Shown: positions 8,325 to 17,293 of the stretch, in pieces
Layout of the letters: every line of letters begins with the position of its first letter
How positions within the stretch are numbered: the first letter of the stretch is position 1
Assembly: GCA_016191785.1 (NCBI GenBank)
Contig: JACPVJ010000025.1
Location: forward strand, 53,409-117,408
Length of the DNA: 64,000 nt
From: Myxococcales bacterium
GTDB taxonomy: Bacteria > Myxococcota_A > Polyangia > Polyangiales > Polyangiaceae
Reading direction: 5' to 3'
Notes under the pieces: model-generated
Seen by the model: only the letters and a program-made list of their open reading frames with translations
Databases searched by the model: none
What the model was told of the DNA's origin: nothing
Translations under genes and position numbers: made by a program

Positions 8325-11300
8325 CAGCACTGCCCCACCTGCGACAGACCCGGAGCTGGCACAAGCGAGAGATCTTCCAGGCGATCGACGTCGAGCTTGC
8401 CGCTCGGCTTCTTGGTGATCAGCCAGTAGCCAGCGGCGTCCACCACGGGCGGCAGCGCAAGGGCGCGAGGGCGGATGCGGAAGCCGCTCGGCGCCAGCTT
8501 GTCGTCCGCGAGCTCGAGCCGCACAACCGCGTTCAGGTGGTGCTTCTTGCTCGAGGCGAAGAGCAGCATCGCCCCGTCGCGATCGGTGCGCAGGAAGTGC
8601 TGCTCGAACAGGCCCAGGCGTGGCCACTGACCGAGCACTCGGGACTGCCCGCTGTCGGGATCGACCGTGAGCACTCGCGCCGTCCGGAGCCCGAAGGCGC
8701 CCGCCACCTCGTCCATGATCCAGAGCTGGCCGTCGGTGGGGTTGAAGGTCGCCGCGATGGGCGTGCCGAGGGCGATCTGGCCCGGCGGGACGTCTTGCCA
8801 CTGCCCGTCTGCCTCGAGCGGGCGGAAGGCGATGTCGCGGCCCGAGGCGCCGGAGCCGCCGATCAGGAACACCCGCGCGAGGGAGCGGCTGTACACCGGG
8901 ATGAAGCTGCTGCGTCCCGGGCTCTGACTCTGCGCCGCGGCGGGCAGCTTCGCGGCGGCGAGGCTGGGCACGCCGTCGCCCGGATCAGTGACGAGATCTG
9001 CCTGGCCGAGCAGCTGCCCGCTGGCGGAGAAGACCTGCTCGACCAGCGACCCGTCTACGGGAGAGAGCCCGACGGACATGGGCGAGACGAGGCTCTTGCC
9101 GCCGTAGGCCGACGGCTCGGCCTGATCGACCCAGACCACTGCCGCGCCCAGCTTGGCCGCGAGGCTCGGTGAGAGGCTCGAGCGGAGCGGCGACAGGGCG
9201 CCCGAGCTCGAGACGACCCCGACCCTGCCATCACCGTTCTTGACGACGACACGCGACACGGGTGACGAGAGCTCGCTGACCGCCTCTAGCGTGCAGTACG
9301 GGCAGTCGTCCACCGGCTTGAAGGTCACCGCGGCACCGCACCAGTAGCACTCGCGATCGATGAAGAGCGGCTCGATGATTCCGGCCGCCTGATAGAAGGC
9401 GTACTTGGTGAACGGCGTGAGCGCTTCGTAGTGATTGCTCTGGCTGTCCGCGGGCTGGCTGGGGTTGTTCTTCAGCGCGTGCAGGCCGGTGTTCTGGGTG
9501 AGATCCGTGGTGCCCACGCCGGTGGCGGCGTGGATCCAGAACCGGCCCTTGAAGGCAAAGAACGCATCAGGGCTCGCGGTCGCTCCGACAACGTCCGGGA
9601 TCCAGGGCGCTCCCCAGAGGGTCGCTCGCCAGCGCGAAAAGTCTCCCTTCTGATCGATGTCGCCGATTTTCCAGTCGTTCCAGCGCCAAACGCGATTGAA
9701 GGCGTTGCCGAACTGGTAGAGCGTCGCGCCATCCGCGGTTCCCAGCCCAAGGCCTTTGATCGTGACGCGGTGCCAGAGGGTGAGCGTGTCCTCCTGGTCG
9801 GCGCTTGGAGCCTTGCTGAGCCACGAGTCGTGAATGGCGGTGTCGACGAAGCACTCTGCCAGTTGCTCGGGGGCGTCCACGCAGTACCGGTAGTGCGTCT
9901 CGGGCACCGCCACTGGCACTTCCGTCAGGGTCGTCGCGGTCTTCAGATGTGACCCGATCGGCTCAACCCTGAGGTAGTCGAGCGACTGCTGCACCTTCAC
10001 GTCGGTGTACGGAGCGCCCTTCTTTTCGCCCACGACGGTGGCCTTGCCAAAGACCGGCGTGAACCGAGGGCACGGCACCGGATCGCAGGCGTCGCCGAGC
10101 AGCTCGGCGCCGCGCGCGACCTCGGCCTCCAGGTTGCAGTTCTCTTGGCTCGCGTTCGCGACGGTCGGGCAGTTGTCGCCGGGGCCGTTGCACGCCACCG
10201 CGCACACGCCGTCTCCGTCGACATCGGGACCCACGGTGCAGGGACACAGGTCGCAGAGGTCGCCGACCCCGTCGCCATCCTTGTCGGCCTGGGAGGGATT
10301 GGCGAGCAGCGGGCAGTTGTCCTCGTGCTCGCGATGCCCGTCCCCGTCCGGGTCGAGAGCGTACCAGAAGTCGAGCCCGGCTACCGGGACGGTGTTCGTT
10401 TCGCACGGCCAGCCCCCTGCCTGGGAGCAGCCACCCTTTTCGTAGTCCGGCGAGCAAGCGGAGCCGGGGCAGTTCACACAGGTGTCGTAGTCCTTTCCCC
10501 GGACGTACGTGAAGAAGGTCGGACACTGGCCCGAAATGCTCGTGACCGGGTACTGGTAGGACGGCACCGTGTCGAACGAGCCGAAGGCGTTGCCAAACCA
10601 GCCGTACGCCAGCCGGGTGAGCGAAGCTGGCAGGTGATGCTTCCGGATCGCGCTGACGCAGCTCGGGTCGCCGAACCCTGCGCACGGCGAGGACGCAGGC
10701 GCCTTGTACGGGCTGCCCGCACCTGCTGTGTAGTTGAAGATGGGGCCAAGCTGCTTGTCCAGCGACGAGCTGACGCGTGACGGGATGAGCTCTTCGAGCT
10801 GTGATTCCGTGATCTCACGCGCCTTGCTCGGACAGTCGATGACAGTCGCGCACGCCGCCTGCACCACTGAGCTGCAAGCCGACACTCCGACGGAGAAGAG
10901 GATGTCTGCGTCCGGTGCCTGACCGAGGATGGGGAGGGGTTCCGCGTCGACGCTCGCGTGCAAGCTGCCACGGACCTTCATGCAGCCCTGCCGGTACTCC
11001 CGTGGATTGGGAGCGTTCTGCATCCACTCGAGGTCCCAGCGATGCATCAACGGGTCGCACCCCGGGGTCGTCTCTGGGACCAGCCCGAGCCAAAGGCGAA
11101 TCTTCCTGAAGTCGAGCGTGAAATCGACTCGCTTGCAGCCGATATCGAGCCAGTCGATGCCAGCCTCTTTTTGCAGGCCCTCGTCCATCTCGTGCAGGAT
11201 CTCGCCGCACGCGGCAAGCGTGCCCATTCCCGTGGTCGCGTCGCAGAAGTGCTCCGACACCGTCGAAGAAGCCACGGCCCTCAACGTGGCGGGGAGCCAG

Positions 11301-11899
11301 ATGCCGACGCCCCCGTTGTGCCCGGCAACCTCGAGCTTGTCGGCGTGCAGGCTGAGCCGCAGCTCTGAGTTCGGTTGCGGAAGCAGACGAGTCAGCATGT
11401 AGAGATTGCTGGACTGATCCGGCGCTCCGGATGGGATGGTCTCCGTCAGGTCGATCCCCACGAACTCCGCCTGAGCCGTAGCGAACAATCCAGGCGTACC
11501 GGGAAGTGTGACGCGGCCCGAGTCGTAGGTCACGGTCGGTAGCCCCGGGAGAAGCAAGATGGAGTCCTCGTGCGCGACATTCAGCTGGTGAACCACACGC
11601 AGGCAGACCCGCCCCTTCCCAGCGGCGCACCCGGCCGGGACCGAGCCTTCCGCCGGGTTGAGCACCAATGCCAGGTGACCGCCGCGCCCGTCGAGATCGA
11701 GGATCTGGTCGAGACGGCTTCGCAGCGGGCCGATGCTTGCGTTGTCGATGCGAAGCTTGCTCTTGAAGCTGCCCGGGACAGTCCCGTCGATGACGTTCAT
11801 GCCCGGAGTGACGACGCCGACGCCGTTGTGGGCGTCGGTGCGGGCGAGCTCGTCATGGGTGCAGCCGGCCACAGCGAGCGCCAAAGCTGCAACTGCCAC
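8321..11899 (-). CDS. Large lipoprotein with thrombospondin type-3 calcium repeats; start region controlled by heptamer repeat
   Basis: 1192 residues in the continuous frame, whose first usable codon is the GTG at 11899, giving MAVAALALAVAGC with a lipobox but no positive charge and no ribosome binding site. About 40% along are thrombospondin type-3-like calcium repeats (DPDGDGHREHEDNCPLLANP; DKDGDGVGDLCD; DVDGDGVC), and the C-terminal third reads like a beta-propeller. A much better start, ATG at 12029 with GAGGAGG just upstream, is separated from this frame by 16 copies of a 7-bp repeat and is out of frame by one base. With 15 copies it would give MTG(TQHAARS)5 followed by LATVAVAALALAVAGC, a signal peptide with the expected arginines. 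Expression may therefore be phase variable, and currently off or weak. Confidence 0.85.
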   Translation of the reverse strand: MAVAALALAVAGCTHDELARTDAHNGVGVVTPGMNVIDGTVPGSFKSKLRIDNASIGPLRSRLDQILDLDGRGGHLALVLNPAEGSVPAGCAAGKGRVCLRVVHQLNVAHEDSILLLPGLPTVTYDSGRVTLPGTPGLFATAQAEFVGIDLTETIPSGAPDQSSNLYMLTRLLPQPNSELRLSLHADKLEVAGHNGGVGIWLPATLRAVASSTVSEHFCDATTGMGTLAACGEILHEMDEGLQKEAGIDWLDIGCKRVDFTLDFRKIRLWLGLVPETTPGCDPLMHRWDLEWMQNAPNPREYRQGCMKVRGSLHASVDAEPLPILGQAPDADILFSVGVSACSSVVQAACATVIDCPSKAREITESQLEELIPSRVSSSLDKQLGPIFNYTAGAGSPYKAPASSPCAGFGDPSCVSAIRKHHLPASLTRLAYGWFGNAFGSFDTVPSYQYPVTSISGQCPTFFTYVRGKDYDTCVNCPGSACSPDYEKGGCSQAGGWPCETNTVPVAGLDFWYALDPDGDGHREHEDNCPLLANPSQADKDGDGVGDLCDLCPCTVGPDVDGDGVCAVACNGPGDNCPTVANASQENCNLEAEVARGAELLGDACDPVPCPRFTPVFGKATVVGEKKGAPYTDVKVQQSLDYLRVEPIGSHLKTATTLTEVPVAVPETHYRYCVDAPEQLAECFVDTAIHDSWLSKAPSADQEDTLTLWHRVTIKGLGLGTADGATLYQFGNAFNRVWRWNDWKIGDIDQKGDFSRWRATLWGAPWIPDVVGATASPDAFFAFKGRFWIHAATGVGTTDLTQNTGLHALKNNPSQPADSQSNHYEALTPFTKYAFYQAAGIIEPLFIDRECYWCGAAVTFKPVDDCPYCTLEAVSELSSPVSRVVVKNGDGRVGVVSSSGALSPLRSSLSPSLAAKLGAAVVWVDQAEPSAYGGKSLVSPMSVGLSPVDGSLVEQVFSASGQLLGQADLVTDPGDGVPSLAAAKLPAAAQSQSPGRSSFIPVYSRSLARVFLIGGSGASGRDIAFRPLEADGQWQDVPPGQIALGTPIAATFNPTDGQLWIMDEVAGAFGLRTARVLTVDPDSGQSRVLGQWPRLGLFEQHFLRTDRDGAMLLFASSKKHHLNAVVRLELADDKLAPSGFRIRPRALALPPVVDAAGYWLITKKPSGKLDVDRLEDLSLVPAPGLSQVGQCW

Positions 11900-11908
11900 C
11901 GTCGCTAG

Positions 11909-12020
11909 GCTGCGTGCTGCGTGCTGCGTGCTGCGTGCTGCGTGCTGCGTGCTGCGTGCTGCGTGCTGCGTGCTGCGTGCTGCGTGCTGCGTGCTGCGTG
12001 CTGCGTGCTGCGTGCTGCGT
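11909..12020. repeat. 16 perfect tandem copies of heptamer GCTGCGT
   Basis: 112 bp made of exactly 16 uninterrupted copies of GCTGCGT (ACGCAGC in the direction of the leftward gene). The unit is not a multiple of three, so each gain or loss shifts the frame downstream. Three units read TQHAARS in the gene direction. It sits between ATG 12029 and the signal peptide of the large lipoprotein. Confidence 0.97.
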
Positions 12021-12026
12021 CCCCGT

Positions 12027-12047
12027 CATGTCAACTCCTCCTCAGCT
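12027..12047 (-). promoter_or_regulatory. Strong ribosome binding site and ATG ahead of the heptamer tract
   Basis: Reading leftward, GAGGAGGAGTTGACATG places a near-perfect Shine-Dalgarno sequence about seven bases before an ATG whose first base is 12029. No other gene uses it: translation proceeds ACG GGG and then straight into the heptamer repeat. It is the best initiation signal for the downstream lipoprotein but is out of frame with it at the present repeat number, ending at a TGA shortly after the repeat. Confidence 0.8.
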
Positions 12048-12177
12048 CCGCACAGAATACCACGGAGTTGCGCGACGCGATCGCCGCGCGCGACGCACCC
12101 GCCCTCTGTACCAAAGCGGGACACGCTCCCGTGGGTTCACCTCGGCAGCGCACGACCCGCCGAACCCTCAACAACCA

Positions 12178-14442
12178 TCAGTACGCGCTGGGCTCGGCGC
12201 GCAGGCCCGTCGGGATGGCGAGGGCGAGCCGCGGGATGGCGTCGTCGCCCCCCGACAGGTACGAGTAGCGCGCGAGGTTACCGACCACGCGGCTCACGTA
12301 GACGCGCGTCTCGTCGTAGGGGATGCGCGCGACGAACACGTCGAGCGGGAGCTTCTCGCCGGTCTCGAGCCAGCGACTCACGGCGCTCGGGCCCGCGTTG
12401 TACGCCGCTGCCGCCAGCGCCACGTTCCCGCCGAAGGTGCCGAGGACCTTCGACAGGTAGAAGCTGCCGAGCCGGATGTTGTACGCGGGGCTCGAGAGCA
12501 GCAGGGGCTCGAAGGTGAGCTCGAGCTCTTTGGCGGCGTTCTGCGCCGTGGGCGGGATCAACTGCAAGAGGCCGACGGCGTTGGCCGGTGACACCACGGC
12601 TGGAGCGAACGCGCTCTCTTGGCGCATCACCGCGTAGATCAGGTCGTTCGGCAGGCCCCACTTCTGTTCGGCGCTGCGCACCAGATCTTCGTAGGGGCGC
12701 GGGTAAACACAGTCCCAGAGCCAGCGCGTGTCCGTGGCGGGCGCGCGGTTCAGATCTTCGGGGCGCGCGGCGCGCTGGCCGACGCGATAGCGCCGGGCCG
12801 CGGGGCCGAGCGAGCCATACATGCGGCACAGCGCCTCGTCCCCGCGCGGAGCATGCTGCCTTCGGATCGCCTCTTCGTGCCCTTCGAGCTCGCGCTCGGC
12901 GTCCGCGTCGAACCCGAGCGAGTGCAGCAGGCGAGCCTTGGCGGGCAGCTCGACCGCCAGCTCGGAGCGGACGGGCCCGAGCTTGGGCGGCTCGATCGGC
13001 GCGGGCTTGGGGTGCCCCAGAGCCTCGAGCCGGGTTGCCGCAGCCAGCGCCGCGAACGAGAGCGGGCGCTCTTCGACCACCTGCCGGTAGAGCTTCACCG
13101 CCGCGGGCTTCTTGCCGGCACCCTCGAGGGCGACCGCGGTCAGCTCGCGGAGCGACGCGGCTTCGTGGTCCTTGGTCTCTGCTTCGGCCAGGGCCCCCAG
13201 CGCCTTGGCCGCCTTGTCGTGCTGCCCCGCGGCCAAGAGCGACACGGCCTGCTCGTAGCGCACCTGGCCGGTGAAGCGCCCCTCTTTGGTGTGACGCTTG
13301 ACGTACGCGGAGTACGCGACGGCGGCTTCTTTCCAGCGACCGCCGACGAACAGGAGTCGAGCCGAGAGAAACCGCGCCTGCTCGGCGTACGAGCTGCTCT
13401 TGAAGCGCCGCGACACCTCGCCGTACACGGCGATGGCGCGATCGTCTTTGTGCGCCCGCGACAGCGCGCGCGCAGCGTGGAACAGATCGTGCGCCGCGTG
13501 CTCGCCGCCGTGCTTGGACGCTTCGGTCAGCACCTCGGCGGCTCGCTCGAATTGGCGCGCGTGGTACAGGGCCCAGCCGCGAGCGTGCAGCGCCTCGGCC
13601 TTGGTCACGCCGGGGCCGTCGGCTTTGTCGATGGCGGCGATCTCGCGCTCGACGAGCTCGACCTTGCCCGAGCGGGCCATGGCCAGGGCGCGCTGGTAGC
13701 GCTCGCGCTTGGTCAGGGCACGCTTCGGCGCGAGCTTCTCCAAGCGCGCGTCCACGTCGGCCGCGAAGTCCGCCGAGGGCGCGAAGGTCGCCAGCCAGCG
13801 AAGCTCGGTCGCGGCGACGTCCGTTGCGCCCTGCTTCTCGGCGACCTTCGCCCGGGCGTGGCGCGCCGCGATCTCGTGCGCCGAGGGGCCGTTCTTCTTC
13901 GGTTTGCCGGTGCTGGCCAGACCCACGGCCCGGTCCGCGGCCCTTCGGGCTTCATCGAGCTTGCCAGCGCGCTCCCACGCGAGGGCAGCTTTGGTGAAAC
14001 CCGCCGCCGTGTTCTTGCCCTCGAAGTGCTTCGCTGCCGCGTCGAAGGGCCCAGCCTTGGCCTGGGCTTCGGCCCGCTCGTCCGCGATCTCGGGGGCGAG
14101 CACCGGCAGGTCTTTCTCGAGCCCCGCGAGCAAGCCGACGGCCGCGGCGTCGTCCCCGAGGGCCCGGGCCACGCGCGCGCGCGCGAACCGCACCTCGGGT
14201 CGGTCTCGCCTCGGTCCGAGGGCGTCGATCAGCTTCGCCGCCTGCTCCCACTGCTGGAGACGGATCGCCAAGGTCCACTCGCTGGGCTTCACCTCGGGAA
14301 CGGCGGCGCTGGAGTCCGCCTCGGGGGCCGCGGCCTCGGCCAGACCCGGCGCCGACTCGGTGGGCGTGGGCGGGGGCCCCGAGCCGCGGGTGCACGCCGC
14401 CCCAAAGACGGCGAGGGTCGCGCTGAACCAGAGGCGCCGCAT
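12178..14442 (-). CDS. slt: Soluble lytic murein transglycosylase, lipoprotein form
   Basis: 754 residues. Lipoprotein signal (lipobox FGAAC), a Pro/Glu-rich linker, then about 500 residues of Ala-rich helical repeats like the U-shaped superhelix of Slt70. The C-terminal 170 residues are the lytic transglycosylase domain: AVMRQESAF with the catalytic Glu, NAVGLLQLIPPTAQ, and AAYNAGPSAVSRW. It cleaves the MurNAc-GlcNAc bond of peptidoglycan with 1,6-anhydro product formation. The length is near that of E. coli Slt plus a linker. It is the last of a leftward set with the outer-membrane barrel, priA and the kinase. Confidence 0.93.
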   Translation of the reverse strand: MRRLWFSATLAVFGAACTRGSGPPPTPTESAPGLAEAAAPEADSSAAVPEVKPSEWTLAIRLQQWEQAAKLIDALGPRRDRPEVRFARARVARALGDDAAAVGLLAGLEKDLPVLAPEIADERAEAQAKAGPFDAAAKHFEGKNTAAGFTKAALAWERAGKLDEARRAADRAVGLASTGKPKKNGPSAHEIAARHARAKVAEKQGATDVAATELRWLATFAPSADFAADVDARLEKLAPKRALTKRERYQRALAMARSGKVELVEREIAAIDKADGPGVTKAEALHARGWALYHARQFERAAEVLTEASKHGGEHAAHDLFHAARALSRAHKDDRAIAVYGEVSRRFKSSSYAEQARFLSARLLFVGGRWKEAAVAYSAYVKRHTKEGRFTGQVRYEQAVSLLAAGQHDKAAKALGALAEAETKDHEAASLRELTAVALEGAGKKPAAVKLYRQVVEERPLSFAALAAATRLEALGHPKPAPIEPPKLGPVRSELAVELPAKARLLHSLGFDADAERELEGHEEAIRRQHAPRGDEALCRMYGSLGPAARRYRVGQRAARPEDLNRAPATDTRWLWDCVYPRPYEDLVRSAEQKWGLPNDLIYAVMRQESAFAPAVVSPANAVGLLQLIPPTAQNAAKELELTFEPLLLSSPAYNIRLGSFYLSKVLGTFGGNVALAAAAYNAGPSAVSRWLETGEKLPLDVFVARIPYDETRVYVSRVVGNLARYSYLSGGDDAIPRLALAIPTGLRAEPSAY

Positions 14443-14492
14443 GACCCGGGTTTCCTAGCACGCCCGGGCAACCGAGCCGAAAAACCGCGGGG

Positions 14493-15041
14493 TCACCACC
14501 CGAGCCGGTACTCGGCGCGCAGGAGGGTGGTGAAGTACGGAGCGTCCCCCACCCCGCCCAGCGGGTCGCTCAAGAAGCCGTGATAGGCAATCTGCACGCC
14601 CAGACCGAAGGTGCGGGAGAGCGTGTAGTCGAGCCCGAGCGGGATCGAGACCCCGAGCTCTTGCTGCTTCAGGTGGCGGGGCCATGGCCCCCCAGAGAAC
14701 GCGTGGTACCCGCCCAGGATTCCGGCGTACGGCACCCACTCGAGCACGTCGAGCTTGTAGACCACCCCCGCCGACGCCGAGTAGAGGCGGGTCGGCCGCT
14801 CGGGCAGAAACTCGTGCTGCGACCCGCCGAGCTCGAGCCGGAAGTCGAACATGTCCGAGACGTCGTAGGCCACGTGGACGCCGAGCATCGGCGCCATCGG
14901 GTAGCCGCCGTTCACGAACTCGCCGGCGCCCACACCACCGCCGAAATGCCACTGCTCTTCGTAGGCGTGCGCTCGGCCCGCGCAAAGGAGCGCGACGGCG
15001 GCGCCACACAGCGCGAGCACTCGACCCATGACCGGACTCAT
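14493..15041 (-). CDS. Outer-membrane beta-barrel protein
   Basis: 182 residues from the ATG at 15041; another ATG at 15029 is also possible. Signal peptide of about 26 residues ends at GRAHA. The mature part alternates hydrophobic and polar residues over eight or so strands (GGGVGAGEFVNGG; VHVAYDVSDMFDFRLELGG; GVVYKLDVLEWVPYAG) and finishes with the aromatic-terminated LLRAEYRLGW typical of outer-membrane barrels. Probably a small OmpA/OmpW-like barrel. It lies 20 bases downstream of priA and 50 upstream of slt, so is likely part of the same transcript. Confidence 0.8.
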   Translation of the reverse strand: MSPVMGRVLALCGAAVALLCAGRAHAYEEQWHFGGGVGAGEFVNGGYPMAPMLGVHVAYDVSDMFDFRLELGGSQHEFLPERPTRLYSASAGVVYKLDVLEWVPYAGILGGYHAFSGGPWPRHLKQQELGVSIPLGLDYTLSRTFGLGVQIAYHGFLSDPLGGVGDAPYFTTLLRAEYRLGW

Positions 15042-15061
15042 ACTCGATCTGCCCTCGACAT

Positions 15062-17284
15062 TCACAGCATGTTCACCGGGTCGATGTCGATCGCCACGCG
15101 CACCGCGCGGTCCACGCTGGCGCGGGCGATGGCCAGGAGCACCGGCCTCATCCGCGCGCGGTCGTCACTGCGCACCATGAAACGAAAGCGATAGCGGTTG
15201 CGCAGCCGCGGCAGCGGCGCCGGCGCCGGCCCGAGCACGTCGACCCGCTCGGGCGCGTGCTTGCGCGCGAGGTTTGCGAGCTTCGCGGCCACCTCGCGGG
15301 CACGAGCCTCTTGCACGGCATCGACCCGCACCAGCGCGATGCGGCGATACGGCGGATAGCCGAGCTCGCGACGATCTTCGAGCTCGCGCTCCACGAACTT
15401 CGCCACGTCGTGATGTGCGGCCAGAGCCACCGCCGGATGCTCGGGCTGCCAGGTCTGGATCAGCACCTTGCCGAGTGCGTCTCCGCGGCCGGCACGCCCG
15501 GCGACCTGAACCAGCAAGTGGAAGGTGCGCTCGGCCGCGCGGAAGTCGGGCATCGAGAGCGCCGCGTCGGCGTTGAGCACCCCGACCAAGGTCACGTCGG
15601 GCAGGTCGTGACCCTTGGTCACCATCTGCGTGCCGACCAGGACGTCGATCTCGCGCCGGCGCATTCGATCGAGGACCTTCTCGCTCTTCGCTCCGGCCGC
15701 CACGTCACGGTCCAGCCGGGCGATGCGCGCGGCCGGGAAGGCCTCGGTCAAGGCTTGCTCGATGCGCTCGGTGCCCGCCCCCTCTTCACTCAGGCGCCCG
15801 CTGCCGCAGGCCGGGCACTGGTCGACCAGCGGCGTCGAGTGATCGCAATAGTGGCACGCGAGCCGAGGCCGACCGCTGCGATGGAGAGTGAGCGCCACGG
15901 CGCAGCTGGGGCACTCGATGACCTTGCCGCACGCCTCGCAGAGCAGCGAGGGCGCGAACCCCCGGCGATTGAGGAACAAGATGGCTTGCCCCTTCTGCTC
16001 CAAGGTCTGCTCGAGCGCCCGGTGAAGGGGCAGGCTGAGCAGCCTGTGGCCAGAGGGCCCGGCACCCACTCGTTTGAGGTCGATCAGCTCGACACGCGGC
16101 AAGACGGCGCTGGCCCGCGCGCGCTCGGGCAAGACCAGCCGCTCGAGGCGCTGCTCGCGCACCGCGAGCTCGCTGCCCAGCGAGGGCGTGGCCGAACCGA
16201 GCACGGTCACCGCGCCGGCACGATGCGCGCGCAAGAGCGCCATGTCGCGTGCGTTGTAGCGCACGCCTTCTTCTTGCTTGAACGACCCGTCGTGCTCCTC
16301 GTCGACGCAGATCAACGCCAGCTTCTCGACCGGCGCGAAGAGCGCCGAGCGCGCACCGACGGCGACCCGCACCTCGCCCGACCGCAGCGACTTCCACATC
16401 GCGTGCCGGTCGGCGTCCCCGAGGCCGCTGTGCATGACCGCGATGCGCTCGCCCAGCCGCGCGCGGAAGCGGCCCACGAGCTGGGGCGTGAGCGCGATCT
16501 CGGGCACCAGCACGATGGCCGAACCGCCGAGCGCGAGCGCCCGCTCGACGACCCGCAAGTACACCTCGGTCTTGCCCGACCCGGTGACCCCGTGCAGCAA
16601 GTATCCTCCGCGCTCGCGGGCTTCGAGCCGAGCGATGATCGCGTGGACGGCCCCGGCTTGGGGCGGCGTGAGCTCCGGCGGCGTGTCGCGCGGCGCCGGC
16701 ACCGCGAAGAACGGGTCGCGGGCCTTGGCCTGCTCTTCGATCGCCACGAGCCCGGCCTCGGCCAGCCGCTTCGCCGCCGCCCGCGCGTTGCCGAAGCGCG
16801 CGGCGAGCACGGCCACCTCGGTGGGCCCGCTCGCGAGCAGGTGCTCGTGAATTGCGCGGGCCTGCCCGCGGATCTCGGGCGGCAGCGGCAGCGCCAGCGC
16901 GCGCGCGACCCGCACCATTCGGCCCACCGCGGCGAGCTCGGCCTGCCCCGCCAGAGCCCGCGCCGAGCTGCGCTCGATGGCAGGCAGCGCCAGGCGCATC
17001 ACGTCGCCGATGGGCGCCAGGTAGTAGCGCGCGAGCTCGAGCAAGAAGTCCAGGAGCTCGACGGGGAGCACCGGCTCGGGGTCGACCAGCGCGACCACGG
17101 GCTTGAGCTTGTCGAGCGGGACGTCGGGCTCGCGCTCGCCCACGTCGAGCACCACGCCGACCACGCGCCGGCGACCGAACTCGCAGAGCACTCGCGCACC
17201 GCGCTGAAGCTCGAGCCCGGCCGGCACCGAATAGGTGAAGGCCTGCCCGAGCGGCACCGGCACCGAGACACGCGCGAGGAGCAC
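15062..17284 (-). CDS. priA: Primosomal protein N' (replication restart helicase)
   Basis: 740 residues from a GTG, the usual length for PriA. The N-terminal 3'-DNA-binding domain includes LGQAFTYSVPAG. The helicase core has Walker A GVTGSGKTEVYLR, DEEH (motif II) and VLGSATPS (motif III). The zinc-binding insert is intact, with CEACGKVIECPSC and then CHYC and CPACGSG, eight cysteines in all. PriA recognises abandoned replication forks and reloads the replisome. It starts nine bases after the kinase stop and is followed by the barrel gene. Confidence 0.97.
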   Translation of the reverse strand: MLLARVSVPVPLGQAFTYSVPAGLELQRGARVLCEFGRRRVVGVVLDVGEREPDVPLDKLKPVVALVDPEPVLPVELLDFLLELARYYLAPIGDVMRLALPAIERSSARALAGQAELAAVGRMVRVARALALPLPPEIRGQARAIHEHLLASGPTEVAVLAARFGNARAAAKRLAEAGLVAIEEQAKARDPFFAVPAPRDTPPELTPPQAGAVHAIIARLEARERGGYLLHGVTGSGKTEVYLRVVERALALGGSAIVLVPEIALTPQLVGRFRARLGERIAVMHSGLGDADRHAMWKSLRSGEVRVAVGARSALFAPVEKLALICVDEEHDGSFKQEEGVRYNARDMALLRAHRAGAVTVLGSATPSLGSELAVREQRLERLVLPERARASAVLPRVELIDLKRVGAGPSGHRLLSLPLHRALEQTLEQKGQAILFLNRRGFAPSLLCEACGKVIECPSCAVALTLHRSGRPRLACHYCDHSTPLVDQCPACGSGRLSEEGAGTERIEQALTEAFPAARIARLDRDVAAGAKSEKVLDRMRRREIDVLVGTQMVTKGHDLPDVTLVGVLNADAALSMPDFRAAERTFHLLVQVAGRAGRGDALGKVLIQTWQPEHPAVALAAHHDVAKFVERELEDRRELGYPPYRRIALVRVDAVQEARAREVAAKLANLARKHAPERVDVLGPAPAPLPRLRNRYRFRFMVRSDDRARMRPVLLAIARASVDRAVRVAIDIDPVNML

Positions 17285-17293
17285 GGGGGGGAT

